Assembly: GCA_015179125.1 (NCBI GenBank)
Contig: WHVA01000456.1
Span: 29,053-93,052, forward strand
Source of the DNA: Gautieria morchelliformis
Taxonomy: Eukaryota; Basidiomycota; Agaricomycetes; Gomphales; Gomphaceae
DNA: 64,000 nucleotides
Direction of reading: 5' to 3'
Shown: in pieces, positions 9,698 through 19,892 of the stretch
Numbering within the stretch: position 1 is the first letter of the stretch
Layout: the number at the start of each line of letters is the position of its first letter
Notes under the pieces: model-generated
What the model was told of the DNA's origin: nothing
Seen by the model: only the letters and a program-made list of their open reading frames with translations
The model's database searches: none
Position numbers and translations under genes: made by a program

Positions 9698-10799
9698 GTC
9701 ATCCTTGGCCTCACAAGGGCCGACTTGGCTTCCAAAAGGGTGGAGTCCATGTGGTCTCGGAACTCATTGACCGTCTCGAGTCGGGAGTCAGCCTGGCGTG
9801 GTTCGAAGCCCATCCGCGGGTGTTGTCTGGAGTCAAGCATGAAGGGAGTCTGGTGTGTGGCGGAATGTACATGGTTGTTGTATTGGAATTCCGCCAGTGG
9901 AAGTAACTCATCCCAGTCATCCTGCCTCTCATTGGCAAAGAGACGGAGATATTGCTCCAACTGCTGATTGACCTGTTCCGTCTGTCCGTCACCCTGCGGT
10001 GGTACGCTGTGGTGGTAGCCAGCTTTATGCCGAGCAGGCGGTAGAGCTCCCGAGTCAGTTCCGCGACAAACTGCGGACCTCGGTCGGAAACAACTTGCTT
10101 CGGGAGCCCATGCAACTTCCAGACATGCGCAAGGAACAGGCGGGCCGCTCCGAGGGCTGTGATCTTGTGTGTGTCAGAATGAAGTGGGACACCTTGCTTA
10201 CCGAATCCACGACGTCCATGATCACGTCGTAGCCATGAGACTCTGGGAGTTCAACGATGAAGTCGACACTGATGGTGTCCCAGTGGGATTCGGAATCGGG
10301 AGCGGAACAAGTTCTCCGACAGGCGGATGTTGTTGTGCTTTGGTTTGGAGACAAAGGTCACATGTCTTCACGTACTGTCCAATGTAGCGGGACATCTGAG
10401 GCCACCAGTAATTCCGAGCCACTAACTCCAGCATCTCCACCTGCCAGCATGCCCAGTGACCCGTGTGTCATGGTGCTGGGACACGATGCGGCGGCGGAGG
10501 TCCGCCCCACCTGGAACATAGACCTTGCCTCTGAAGTGGAGCAGTCCGTCACTTCTGACCATTCCGCTGCCCATACAGACCGTGAGTGCACTTTCCGAAG
10601 TTCCTCCACCGCCTTCACTACCGACTCCTCCTTCTCTCCATTCCGGTACTGCCTCCGGATTCCCGGAGCATTTCCGCTTCCCCCCAACTGCAGTCACTCC
10701 TTCTAGGGGCAGGATTGCAAAGAGACTTGGGCGGAGCAGTGTCATATCCGCTGTTGTCTCCACTTCCGCTTCCATGATCCGCACGGCGGGATAGGGCAT
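9628..10799 (-). pseudogene. Gypsy integrase, frameshifted
   Basis: In order on the minus strand: the HHCC zinc-binding region (VSQHHDTRVTGHAGRW near 10,450; YVKTCDLCLQTK near 10,350), the first catalytic Asp in ISVDFIVELPESHGYD (about 10,270), the second in VSDRGPQFVAELTRELY (about 10,080), then a degraded stretch where the third acidic residue belongs, then EQYLRLFANERQDDWDELLP (about 9,950) and FQYNNHVHSATHQTPFML. At least three frame changes occur, so the protein cannot be made from this copy. Confidence 0.85.
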
Positions 10800-12187
10800 C
10801 GGGCTTGCCCATGGTGCGGCCGGGGCGGTGGTGGAGCATGAAGTCGAACCGGGACAGGTGTAGGGACCACCGTGCTTGTCGTCGGTTCAACTTCTTAGAC
10901 GTGCGGAAATACTCGAGGTTCTTGTGGTCTGTCCAGATCTCAAAGGGCATAGAGCACCCTCGAGGAAGTGTCGCCACTCCTCCAGCGCTCGGATGATTGC
11001 CAGCATCTCCTTGTCATGGATCTCATAGTTCCGCTCGACCGGACTAAGGCTCTTAGAGAAGAAGGCAATCGGATGCCACCCCCACCATCTTCCGATGACT
11101 GTTGTGACAAGACCGCTCCGGTAGCTGTGTCGGAAGAATCCGCCTCGACTCGATAAGGGCGAGAGTCGTCGGGAAAGATCAGGACCGGGGCAGAAGTGAT
11201 CAGCTCTTGAGTTTGTCAAAGGAGGCTGTTCCGGCTCTCCCCACCGCCATCCAACCTCCTTCTTGGTGAGGTCGAAGAGGGCATGGGCGTGGCAGGAGAA
11301 GTCCTTGATGAACCGCCGGTAGAAATTGACAAACCCAATGAAGGACTGGACCTCCTTCTTGTTCCGTGGCACAGGCCAATCCGATACACCGGAAACTTTG
11401 ACTGGGTCCATTTCCACCTTTCCTTCCGACACAATCACCCCAAGATACTCTATCCGTCCGCTCAAATTCGCACTTTTCCGGCTTGAGACACAGGTTGTAC
11501 CCCGGAGCCGTTCCAGCACTCTCCGCACGACTTCCCGATGTTCGACATTGTTTTTGTGAAGATGAGGATGTCATCGAGGTAGACGCAGACAACCCCTTCT
11601 GCTATCATGTCACGGAAAATGTCATTCATCATCGTCTGGAATGTGGCAGGACTGTTGGTGAGGCCAAAGAACATGACCTGTGGCTCAAAGAGTCCTCGGT
11701 TGGTGCGGAATGCGGCCTTCCACTCGTCTCCCTCCGGATCCAACATTATTGAAGCCCAGCGGACATCCAGCTTAGTGAAGTACCTTGCCCCGCGGAGTTG
11801 TGTGATCAGTTCGGAAATGAGTGGAATGGGGTACCGGTTCTTGATCGTGATCGCATTCAAGGCCCGGTAATCCTGCACAAGTCTGAGCGAGCCGTCCTTC
11901 TTCTTGATGAAGAACACCGGAGATGCCATGGGTGACTTGGAGGGGCGGATTCTCCCTGTACGGAGGTTTTCCGCAAGGAATGCATCGAGCTCTACCTGCT
12001 CCTTGGGTGACAGCGGGTAGACCTTGCAGTTGGTGGGCTTTGACCCAGGCTCCAACTCGATGGCATGGTCCCACAGCTTCCGTGGAGGCAGGGCATCAAA
12101 TGACTCCTTGGCAAAGACGTCCTCGAACTCCCGCAGTACTCCGGAATTTCCGCCTCCACTTATCATGCTTCTTGGAGGCTTCAGCAA
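10618..12187 (-). pseudogene. Gypsy reverse transcriptase and RNase H, frameshifted
   Basis: The RT begins near 12,187 (LREFEDVFAKESFDALPPRK), with SPVFFIKKKDGSLRLVQDYR, FTKLDVRWASI and the catalytic YLDDIL box at 11,564-11,581. The frame then shifts. The connection region (RIEYLGVIVSEGKVEMDPVK, FIGFVNFYRRFIKDFS) and RNase H follow ([75 protein letters not shown]). In FTKLDVRW the usual Gly-Tyr-Asn after Trp is lost by a short deletion. The copy is inactive. Confidence 0.9.
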
Positions 12188-12338
12188 GGCGTTGCGAAAT
12201 ATTTCCGGTGGCGCGGATGTGTTCCGCTTCCGGTGGAAGGTTCACATACAGCAAGCGCTCCCCTTCTGCCAGAGTCTCTTCCGGGCCGAGTCGGATGACG
12301 TCGGAGTCGGAATCGGGAATCGGGAAGTGGGATCCGGT

Positions 12339-13040
12339 TCAAATTCCGTTCCGAGTCTTCTTCTGCAAGAGTGGATGGGGCCCAGAACGACATGTCTGTA
12401 TCAGCCATTCGGTCTTCCGCTGCTCCTGGCGCTCCTTCCGCACTTCCGACCGGCACATGTGACACTTGGCTGGCACCGACTCATCAGCACCTTCCGAGTC
12501 TGCCAATTGATCTCCGGGTTGTGCTCCTGGAGCCAGGTAAACCCGAGGATGATGTCTTGCTTCCCCAGGCTGGTGACTGCAAAGGAAGTGCGTCTGTGTG
12601 TCCATCATAGCGGAGAATTGTGTCTACTATCTCCGTGATGGACCCTGCCTCATTGGGGCTTCCATCCACATTGAACACCGGGATTGCACGTTGCAACTTC
12701 CGCGTGGTCAGTCGGTTCGTTCCACATAGTCCCGGTCTATAAACTGACCAGTGGCCCCGCAATCAACAAGGGCGGGTCCGGATTTGACTTCCGCCGTATC
12801 TGTTGTCTGGATCTCCACCTTAATGACTAGTGACTTGGGGCCAGGGGTGGAAGCAACAATATAGCGCTTCGGGAGGCGTCTCTCCCAAGGGCAGATGCGG
12901 GATGGATGGGGTGTCGGATTCGGTTTTTGTGTGACTTTATCCGGTGGGTCTGTACGAAGTGAGGGGAGTGGGGGCTTTTCATTCTCTACTTCAAGACAGG
13001 CAAACCGGTTATGTACAGGCAGCAGGGGCACACATCTCAC
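12339..13040 (-). pseudogene. Gypsy aspartic protease and linker
   Basis: The protease core reads GPALVDCGATGQFIDRDYVE near 12,740-12,780, with DCG in place of the usual DSG or DTG. About 80 residues later comes the chromovirus-type linker GSPNEAGSITEIVDTILRYD (about 12,600-12,660) in another frame, then INWQTRKV and a Cys-rich RCQ/CHMC segment. A retroviral-type protease cleaves the Gag-Pol polyprotein. Here two or more frame changes separate it from both gag and RT. Confidence 0.75.
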
Positions 13041-13194
13041 CCGCTGCGTGTCACAAAATCCGACGCATCTTCTGCTTCCGATGCACCATGTTCCACATTT
13101 TCGGAAATCTCTTCCGCAGTGGGCACTCCGCTTACGTCCACGAGTGCAAGGAACTCTGGAAGGAGCTCGAGTTTCTCCTCTGTGGTCATAAGCC

Positions 13195-14335
13195 AGATAT
13201 CAAAGGCTTGGGGGCACTCGCGAGCATAGTGGCCTGGTTGTCGGCATCAGAAGCAGGTGATAGTTCCGTGGCCTTTTCCGCGCATGCGGTCAACATCCAT
13301 CGGGGAAGGGCCACTCTTCGAGGGAGGAGGGCTATGGTTCCTTATAGGAGCAGGCGGAGCAACCGTCGGAAATATTTTCCATGTGGGAATGAATGCGTTT
13401 CCGGGTTTTGGCACAGGTGGAGTAGGACGAGTGGAACTGCGTGTCATGTTCCGGTTGGTCTCCACGAAGGCCTCATTTGCTTCCCTGTTCCGGGACACCC
13501 TCTGCGCAGCTTGGTACCACCCTTCCGGCTCATCGAAATCCGGAGCTCCATTCCCAAGCAGCGCGACTTGGTTCTGGAGCGACGGATCAAGTCCTCATCG
13601 GAATTTGATGACGATCGTCTTGTCGTCGTCATACTCCGCAAGGTCGATGAGCTCCTGGAAGCGATCAATGTAGTCATCGACCGGATCCTTGGCCTGGTAC
13701 CAGCTGGTTCCCTCGAGCTTCGTAAGGGCTGTGAGCTGCTCATTTTTTGGGCAGAACTGGTCGGAAAATGTTTTCTCGAAGGCGTCCCAGTCCCGGAAGT
13801 AGTTCCCCTTTCCCTTTGCTTCATGTCGGATCACCTTGTTTGCAAAACGGGCTGCACGGTCCAACTTGAAAAAGGACAATGCCCAGTGGATCCGAGCCTG
13901 GTCGTTCGGAAAGAGGTCTCCGACAATGGCGAAGTAGATGCTGCATGTGTTAAAGAATGCGCGTCCCTTCTCCCGATCTCCGTCAAAGTCCGCTGGAGTA
14001 GCGGGTTTGACCTTTGCCAACTTCGCAGACATCCTCTCTTCCGCTATTTCCGCTTTTCCGAAATCAGGCTCATCCAGCATTACATTTCCACCACTTTGCG
14101 GAATATCTAACTTAGCCAAGATCGTTTGTAAGGCTGTTTCAATCGCGTTGGTCTTCATCTGGTTCCGCGTCAATTCCTCCTCCATATTCCGAAGACGATC
14201 ATCCGGATCCATGTCAGGAGAAGTATGGGACGGGACTTCCGGGGTTGGGAACTCGACGTAAGAAGAGGGGCTGTTGTACGCCGTGTGTGCGGAAGAGGTT
14301 GCGATCTCCGAGTCGCTGTCTCCGATTCTGAACAC
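13195..14335 (-). pseudogene. Gypsy gag with zinc knuckle
   Basis: The Met at 14,335 opens a 246-codon frame (coiled-coil-like LRNMEEELTRNQMKTNAIET, then gag core WALSFFKLDRAARFANKVIR and DPVDDYIDRFQELIDLAEYD). It ends by frameshift at 13,595. The product continues in a different frame (AFVETNRNMTRSSTRPTPPV) to a TGA at 13,247-13,249, exactly inside the zinc knuckle, which reads CF*CRQPGHYAREC. The expected Arg codon CGA turned to TGA fits a single C-to-T change. Confidence 0.85.
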
Positions 14336-14395
14336 ACCTATGGTGGATGCAATGCACAGTACGACCGCCGGTCCTCTAGGGGAGAGACTTTCTGC

Positions 14396-14885
14396 TGTAA
14401 TGGCAACCCTGGCTGGTTGTGGAGATCACACTACCACACAACTGACAAGGGGAAATCCAAAGTATGTATAAATGAACAGAGCATACAAGAGAGGGGATTC
14501 TCACCTGACAAGGGGAAATCCAAAGAGAAAAGTCTAAGGATCCCCAATGTCAGCGAGCCCGTATTATACTACGCTGCGCAGCCAGGGACAATACTTGGCA
14601 CCTGCCATCAACCCTGCATTCCACTGACCTCCCTGACCCTTGATCGACCCTTGATGCCACCGATTACGCGAGTCACTTGATTTCCGACACTGTTCTGAGA
14701 GCGGAAGTCGGAAATTGGAGTGGAACTGGCAAAGCGAACAGAACTGGTGGAAGTTCTCCCGGAAGCGGAATCATTTACGAAAGCGGAGGCGGAGATGGAA
14801 TCGGAACCGGAAGCGGAGTCGGAAATGGAGTCGGAACTGGGTGTGGAGTCGGAACTGGAAATGGCAAACAGGGTGTCCCCTGACA
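14396..14885 (-). mobile_element. 5' LTR of the Gypsy element
   Basis: A 490-bp LTR starting TGTCAGGGGACACC (minus strand, 14,885) and ending TTACA at 14,396. It keeps both copies of CTGACAAGGGGAAATCCAAAG (14,442-14,462 and 14,505-14,525) and the TTTATACATA box between them, as does the solo LTR at 35,852. It is rich in GGAAXCGGA-type purine repeats. Confidence 0.9.
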
Positions 14886-15593
14886 GTCTGAGCATGGCTG
14901 ATACTTACTATATATTCGGTATGTAATATGACTTTCGAAAGTTGTGAGGGACGATGGAATGGTGAGTTTATCCATGATGGAGAAGAGATTGTGGAGTGGA
15001 TGAAAAGTGGGAAGTTAAAGAGGGACGAGTGGACCTGGTTATGCGGGACCTGTGTGGAAGCAGGCCAAGTGGCTCACTTTAAGCTCACTTCAAGCTCATG
15101 TGGCCATGGAAGAAATATTGAGTTAAATATCAATCCCGGGAATAGTGTCAGTCAAGGGTTTTGATCATGTATCAGACACCAACCTTATAGAACCTCATAC
15201 AGAGCTTTACGTTACGTGAGTAAAGATATTGACCAGATACTCCATGTGTGCAGATGTCGAAGTCCCACAGTAACCATTGTGAGACCTGAAAGTTGATGTT
15301 TGGGAGACATGATAGACGAAATGTGCATGAAAGGTTTCAGAAGTCTCGCACAAATAATACATCACAATGTTTTGGTCACAGCATATTGTAAACCTGTCGC
15401 AAAGCAAAATCCCGACTGGGGTATAGTACTGCAATTCGGATTCATGGCCATACGCCGTGGTGCGAATTATGCACCTCTTCGTCAATCATAGCTTCTGCGT
15501 CTTTCAGACTCAGCTCGACGTAGGCGTGGGATCAACATGTCACGTAAGCAACCAATCAAACACTTGAGCGCTTACCCCTCTCGCACCCTCGGT
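14886..15593. other. Gene-poor gap with partial copy of peroxidase upstream region
   Basis: No gene is recognised. A 78-codon open frame (14,928-15,164, TWLCGTCVEAGQVAHF) has no family I know. From about 15,415 to 15,590 the sequence resembles the region upstream of the peroxidase copies (25,150-25,345 and the inverted 43,300-43,480), sharing 'TACTGCAATTC(A/G)GATTCATGGCCATA' and 'AACCAATCAAACACTT'. That makes it a third, short copy of that upstream DNA. Confidence 0.55.
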
Positions 15594-16509
15594 GGCTCAT
15601 AGACGATATTGCCATAATTGGTGTCCTTGCTGCAGTCAGCGACCTCAAAGCGAAGATCGGTACACACTACAAAATCACCGATCTGGGGGAGATAAACCAT
15701 TTCCTAGGCATCCACATCACACGCGATCGCTCAAGAAGGACGATAACGATAGACCAGTCCCATTATATCGATCGCATGATGACTTGCTACGAAATGATGC
15801 AATGCAGACCAGTGCACATGCCTTTTCCACCAGGCACAAAGCTCCCACAGAACATGGAAAAATTCTCCGATTCATCCATCATTTCCAAATACCAACAAAT
15901 CGTTGGTTCGCTCATGTACGCCATGCTCGGCTCCAGACCAGACATGTGTTTCGCCGTGAACCGACTCTCACAATTCGGTTCAAATCCCACGACAGAGCAC
16001 TTCCTTGCTGCGCAGCACGTCCTACGTTACTTATCCACAACACGTAGCTACAGCGTGACATACGGAAAAAATGACTCCACCGAAATCGTCAGCTACTCTG
16101 ACTCAGACTGGGCTTCGAACGCTGAAGGCCGCCGGTCGACGAGTGGGTACGTCTTCATCCTGGCAGGAGGCTCCATCACATGGGCCACACAGAAACAACG
16201 GACAGTCGCCCTGTCCTCAACAGAAGCGGAATACATGGCCCTGATGGAATGCACGAAGCACGCTCAATGGACCATATCATTACTCTAGCAACTCGACTTC
16301 GAAATCGAATTACCACTCGACATCTTCTCAGACTCGCTAGGTGCTCGTGCCATCGCCACAAATGCTGTTTTTCACAAGCGAACAAAGCATATAGACGTCA
16401 AGTACCACTACATTCGTGACTGCATCAAGAAGGGAATTGTGGAGATATCTGCTGTACCGATGAAGGAGAACGCGGCTGACATCCTGACAAAATCCCTACC
16501 CTGGTGGCT
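15594..16509 (+). pseudogene. Ty1/Copia RT-RNase H fragment, 5'-truncated
   Basis: It begins abruptly at the RT active-site region (LIDDIAIIG, the family's YVDD-type box with the first residue changed) and continues HYKITDLGEINHFLGIHITR, SKYQQIVGSLMYAMLGSRPD and RLSQFGSNPTTEHFLAAQHV, then RNase H (VSYSDSDWASNAEGRRSTSG, VALSSTEAEYMALMECTKHA). A TAG at 16,286-16,288 interrupts the frame, which otherwise continues LDIFSDSLGARAIATNAVFH, KRTKHIDVKYHYIRD and NAADILTKSLP. Gag, integrase and LTRs are missing. It cannot encode an active polymerase. Confidence 0.9.
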
Positions 16510-17280
16510 TGTACCAGTACCGACTTATGCTTATTTTCAGGCCTCAAAAATTTATTTTACAGAGCGCTAAATAAGTACTATAAAAGAACTGATAACTGGG
16601 TACAGGAAAAATTACTGTAACAGATGTTAACAGATGTCTCGCACCGAAAGTAGTTACCACCATACGCCTTGGACACGTGGCAGCGTTTGCAACTCCAACA
16701 ATTAGGTAGTGCCTGGGATGGCCCGGGATTCGGAGGTAAGGGTAGTGGCAGGACCTGTCCATGTATGCTGGTGCATCATGATGCTGTGACGGTGTTTGGG
16801 TGAATTGGTGATTGGTGTACTAGTCGGTGTACTGGGTATAGGAATCAGGAATGCAAGGATATGAACTTTGCATAGCACTATGAAGCTTGACAGCCTGAGA
16901 GAACTAGATACCAGTACGGGGAATACAACACAATACACGCCCTGAGAAGGCTCCGAGTCTAAGAGCTAGCACGCGCGGCACCGTATATACACGATACACC
17001 ATGCATGACTTATATGCGACCCCCACACCCACACCACATCGGCCCACACTCCCCACCTCACTATAGTCTATAATCTAGTCGAGCCGCCGCAGCGTTGGCG
17101 ACGGCGGCACTTCTCTCCCCCGCCTTCTCCACCATCCCCTCCTCGTCCTGGAACAAATACGGGCCCGGCGCATGTGCCCTTGCGTCACATCATGATTACG
17201 CTCCCGTTCGGCTCTTGCTCTGCGCCTGATACCGCCTTATACCCATACATCCACCATCCCAAGCCTTCTGCTAATAAAGC

Positions 17281-18234
17281 CTAAAGCCGCCGGACAGGCA
17301 CCAAACTCGGCACCCCCACACCAACCCCTTGACCCACACCAGGACCAAGGCTGGGATCGACGCTGGGACCAACCCCCGGACCATTGACAGCCCACGGCGC
17401 AGGTGCGTGGGGGGCGAGCGTGTTCGAGCTGTGGTTCGGGTTCGTGTGCGCGTGAGAGTGGGGGGACCCCGCGGCCGGATAGGCGTGGGCGTGGGCGTGG
17501 GCGGTGGCGGGGGAGTGCGGTGCGGGGTACGCGTTGGGCGCCGGTCCGTTCCAGTTCGGTGTCTGGGGCGCGTTCACAAAGACGCACTTCGTGTATTTTC
17601 CCACGCGGCGGCGGCAGGGTTTGCGGGGGGGGGGGGGTGGGTATGGGCAAGGGTGTGGGTGCGGTGGCGGTGGTGTGTGTGCTGCTGTTGGGGGCGAAGG
17701 TGTGTGTGTGTGGGTGGGGGGGGTGGCGGTGGCAGAGACGTGCAGTGTGGCAGCGGGGGCGACACGCACATGCTCGCCACAGCGCACGCGGCCCCCAGGC
17801 GAGAGGCGCAGCGTCGGCCCCGCAGATATGAAAGTCGCGCTCGGCCGCGCCACTGAACTCCCGCCGTCTGGGGGCGTCGGTGTCATCGTGGGCGCACCCG
17901 CCTTTGAGCATGCGCCGGGCCCCGTCCACCCCCCCAAAACACGCGCGCCTGCACGCCGAACCACGCGGACGGGCTCCAGCTGCCTATTCTTCTCGAGCTC
18001 ACGCCGGGAACGCGTCTCGCACGGGTAGGCCACGTCCTCCGCAGGGAATTCCCCCGTGTCGCGGTGGGCGTGGTGGAAGGAGCCGCCGCTCGGGGGACAG
18101 GTTGGGAATGGCCGGCCGCGAGGTGGGAGGGCGGTGCGGGACGTGAGGGTGGGAGGGTGGATTCTAGGGCGCAGCGAGTGGCGTTCGGTACGAGACACGA
18201 GGGACTGGGAAACGGGACCATCGGGACGTACCAT
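17281..18234 (-). CDS. GC-rich Pro/His-rich ORF of unknown function, copy 1
   Basis: A 317-codon open frame in strongly GC-rich DNA. The product is low-complexity, with Pro/His/Thr runs in the middle and a Gly/Val/Pro tail (GVGQGVGVGVPSLVPVRRL). The duplicated locus at about 27.0-28.24 kb keeps similar ends (QSLVSRTERHSL versus QSLVSRNERHSL; VGVPSLVPVRR versus VWVPSLVPVRR) and the inner KCVFVNAP/RSVFVKAP...GPAPNAYP motif, but not in one frame. A different frame here also matches the partner (SSRRIGSWSPSAWFGVQ versus SSRRVGSWSAAAWLGVQ). It may be a decayed multi-exon gene or chance open frames in GC-rich DNA. Family not recognised. Confidence 0.3.
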   Translation of the reverse strand: MVRPDGPVSQSLVSRTERHSLRPRIHPPTLTSRTALPPRGRPFPTCPPSGGSFHHAHRDTGEFPAEDVAYPCETRSRRELEKNRQLEPVRVVRRAGARVLGGWTGPGACSKAGAPTMTPTPPDGGSSVARPSATFISAGPTLRLSPGGRVRCGEHVRVAPAATLHVSATATPPTHTHTPSPPTAAHTPPPPHPHPCPYPPPPPRKPCRRRVGKYTKCVFVNAPQTPNWNGPAPNAYPAPHSPATAHAHAHAYPAAGSPHSHAHTNPNHSSNTLAPHAPAPWAVNGPGVGPSVDPSLGPGVGQGVGVGVPSLVPVRRL

Positions 18235-18569
18235 CGGCTGGGTAGGGTTTATTGATGTGCGGGCCGGGCTTTAGCAGGCTCGGGCTCAATGAAGCATGGA
18301 GCCCAGCCCATTATCCTGGGCTGGGCTGGGCTGGGCTGGGGCCGGGCTCAAGCCCGGGCTTCAGCTAAGAGAAAAGAAAATTTCGAAAAAAATTGTTTAT
18401 CATTGCAGTAAGCCATAGTAATGTTTTCTTATTCCCCATCACTCTTCTCGTGATCAGCATCGTCCGAAGTGGTGACCCCTTCGTTGCTGCCATAAGGCTC
18501 TACTGCTTCATCCTACAAGGCCGTCTCGGTTGTGGTCCATGGCTCCGAGCAGGTTCACGGAAAATGAAT

Positions 18570-18656
18570 TCATGTGAAGCATTGAAGTGCTTCAACGACG
18601 TCGCCCTTAAGGCGACTTCGGCACTTGCTGACGGTAATGCCTGCGGATAAAAAGGC
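18570..18656 (-). pseudogene. hAT transposase C-terminal remnant
   Basis: The minus strand reads AFLSAGITVSKCRSRLKGDV followed by VEALQCFT and a TGA. This matches the extreme C-terminus of hAT transposases, where FS.G.TVSK.R..L follows the dimerisation domain. Everything upstream of it in the transposase is deleted or scrambled. Confidence 0.7.
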
Positions 18657-18748
18657 ATGTTCGCTTGATACAGAAGACACGTCAACATCGGTGGGATCTG
18701 CGGCCGTGTGTCGCTTCGTAGCTGGGAAGCAATACGAGGTATCGTCTA

Positions 18749-19033
18749 CTAGTGAAATGAACCGAGAAAATCCTGCTTACTATGTCCTTGCTTCCTCTTA
18801 TGCTGGGATTTGCTGCTACCAGTGGAATCGCTGCTCTGTCTTCCCTCGTCAAAGTCTGAATCTCTGAGCTCAATGGTGTCACCAATTTGAGGGGTACCAG
18901 AAGATTCCTCCACAGCCGACTTGTCAATGCTCTCTGACGATGGAGCGGAAGGCAGTTTTGCCATGGCGAGCTGTTTTGCAGTGGCAGCCGAAGCTGCTGC
19001 GTGGTGTGAAGCCAGGGCCGAGGCCCGAGGCAT
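18749..19033 (-). pseudogene. Possible hAT transposase N-terminal remnant
   Basis: A 94-codon open frame (MPRASALASHHAAASAATAK at the start; an acidic/Ser-rich middle IELRDSDFDEGRQSSDSTGS; then KSQHKRKQGHSKQDFLGSFH). It lies at the transposase 5' side, given that the C-terminal remnant is at 18,570-18,656 on the same strand. Low-complexity N-terminal tails before the BED finger are common in fungal hAT proteins, but no zinc-finger residues are seen here, so the assignment rests on position. Confidence 0.4.
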
Positions 19034-19646
19034 TGCTGGGGTCAGTGACTTTCTCGGTTGTGGTAATTTTCTACTTTGGTCGACTCGACATAAGGCTCAG
19101 GTGAGTAGTGAGATCGCGCGAGGGCAATAACCTTGTTTCATGTATATACAATTCACCATCCGAATCCAGGCAAAGACGCACTATATATATCCAATAAAGC
19201 CCGGGCTCAAGCCCAGGGCCCGGGCTTCCGCAAGTTAGAAGCCCGGCCCATTTGGTGGGCTCAATGCGGGCTTGGGCCGGGCTAGGCCGGGCTCAAGTAC
19301 GCCGGGCTGGGCCGGGCTTTGGGCTTGAGCCCAAGCCCAGCACATCACTAGTATGGTTGTGTCTCCAGGCTCTGTGCTTGGGTCTGATGGGTCATGCTGG
19401 CGGATGGATGGATGGCGACACGTGGTGGAGAGGGCAGCAAACGCGTCATGCAGGATCGACGGGCTATTTATATGCAAAGGGAAATACCGTATATTGCGCA
19501 CGTTCCTCTTGCTGGCCTTATCTACACTGGGCACATACACACACACACCACCTTCCCCGTCACTGGCAGACACCCCGGAAACATCATTATAGCGGGAGAG
19601 GGCGGTGGGAGATATGAAGCCCGGGAGGGGAGGCTGTTAGTGTTAT

Positions 19647-19892
19647 TGTTGGAATTCTGACAAGCTGATTACGCCTTCGTTCCACTTATGTAATCAAAAG
19701 CTTGCGTGTACCATTGTCAAGCCCTTTGTTCTCGCTTTTCTCATTGTTCTACTTTCTTATTGTTCCGAGAATATATATAAGTCTTTACGTTCCATGTATG
19801 TAACCATCCGTTTGCCCCAACGAGCTCACAGGACAAACGTTCAAATACACACAGTCTCGCGTTCTTACTCGTACGTCTCACTTATCCTAACA
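19647..19892 (+). mobile_element. Solo LTR with GTTAT target duplication
   Basis: A 246-bp LTR, TGTTGGAATTCTG...TATCCTAACA, with a TATA-like GAATATATATAAG near 19,770. It is flanked by GTTAT (19,642-19,646 and 19,893-19,897). The sibling segment at about 28,530 has the empty site 'GTTAGTGTTATGTGAGGGG'. TG...CA ends, small size and the TGTTGGAAT start suggest a Copia-type LTR. No internal sequence is attached. Confidence 0.92.

Larger units (their letters stand above)
8730..14885 (-). mobile_element. Chromodomain Ty3/Gypsy retrotransposon, degenerate, two LTRs
   Basis: A 6.16-kb element on the minus strand in the order 5' LTR (14,396-14,885), gag with zinc knuckle, protease, reverse transcriptase, RNase H, integrase, chromodomain, polypurine tract and 3' LTR (8,730-9,147). 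This order and the chromodomain place it in the chromovirus group. Every gene block changes frame at least once. The flanks GGTAC (left) and GTCTG (right) do not match as a target duplication. The primer binding site was not identified. Confidence 0.9.
18250..19350 (-). mobile_element. hAT transposon, internally deleted, 8-bp target duplication
   Basis: A 1,101-bp element with terminal inverted repeats TATTGATGTGC (left) and TAGTGATGTGC (right, minus strand), and subterminal GGGCTGGGC/GCCCGGGC clusters at both ends. It is flanked by GTAGGGTT (18,242-18,249) and GTATGGTT (19,351-19,358), an 8-bp duplication with one mismatch, the hAT signature. The sibling locus at about 28,240 reads GTGGGGTTGTGTCTCC without the element. 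It encodes remnants of both ends of a hAT transposase. Confidence 0.88.

Noticed and set aside
12944-14110. Plus-strand open frame of 388 codons
   Set aside because: It is antisense to gag and protease of the Gypsy element; the minus strand carries the recognisable domains.
14886-14895. Target duplication of the full Gypsy element
   Set aside because: The left flank GGTAC and right flank GTCTG do not match, so insertion history or later recombination is unresolved.
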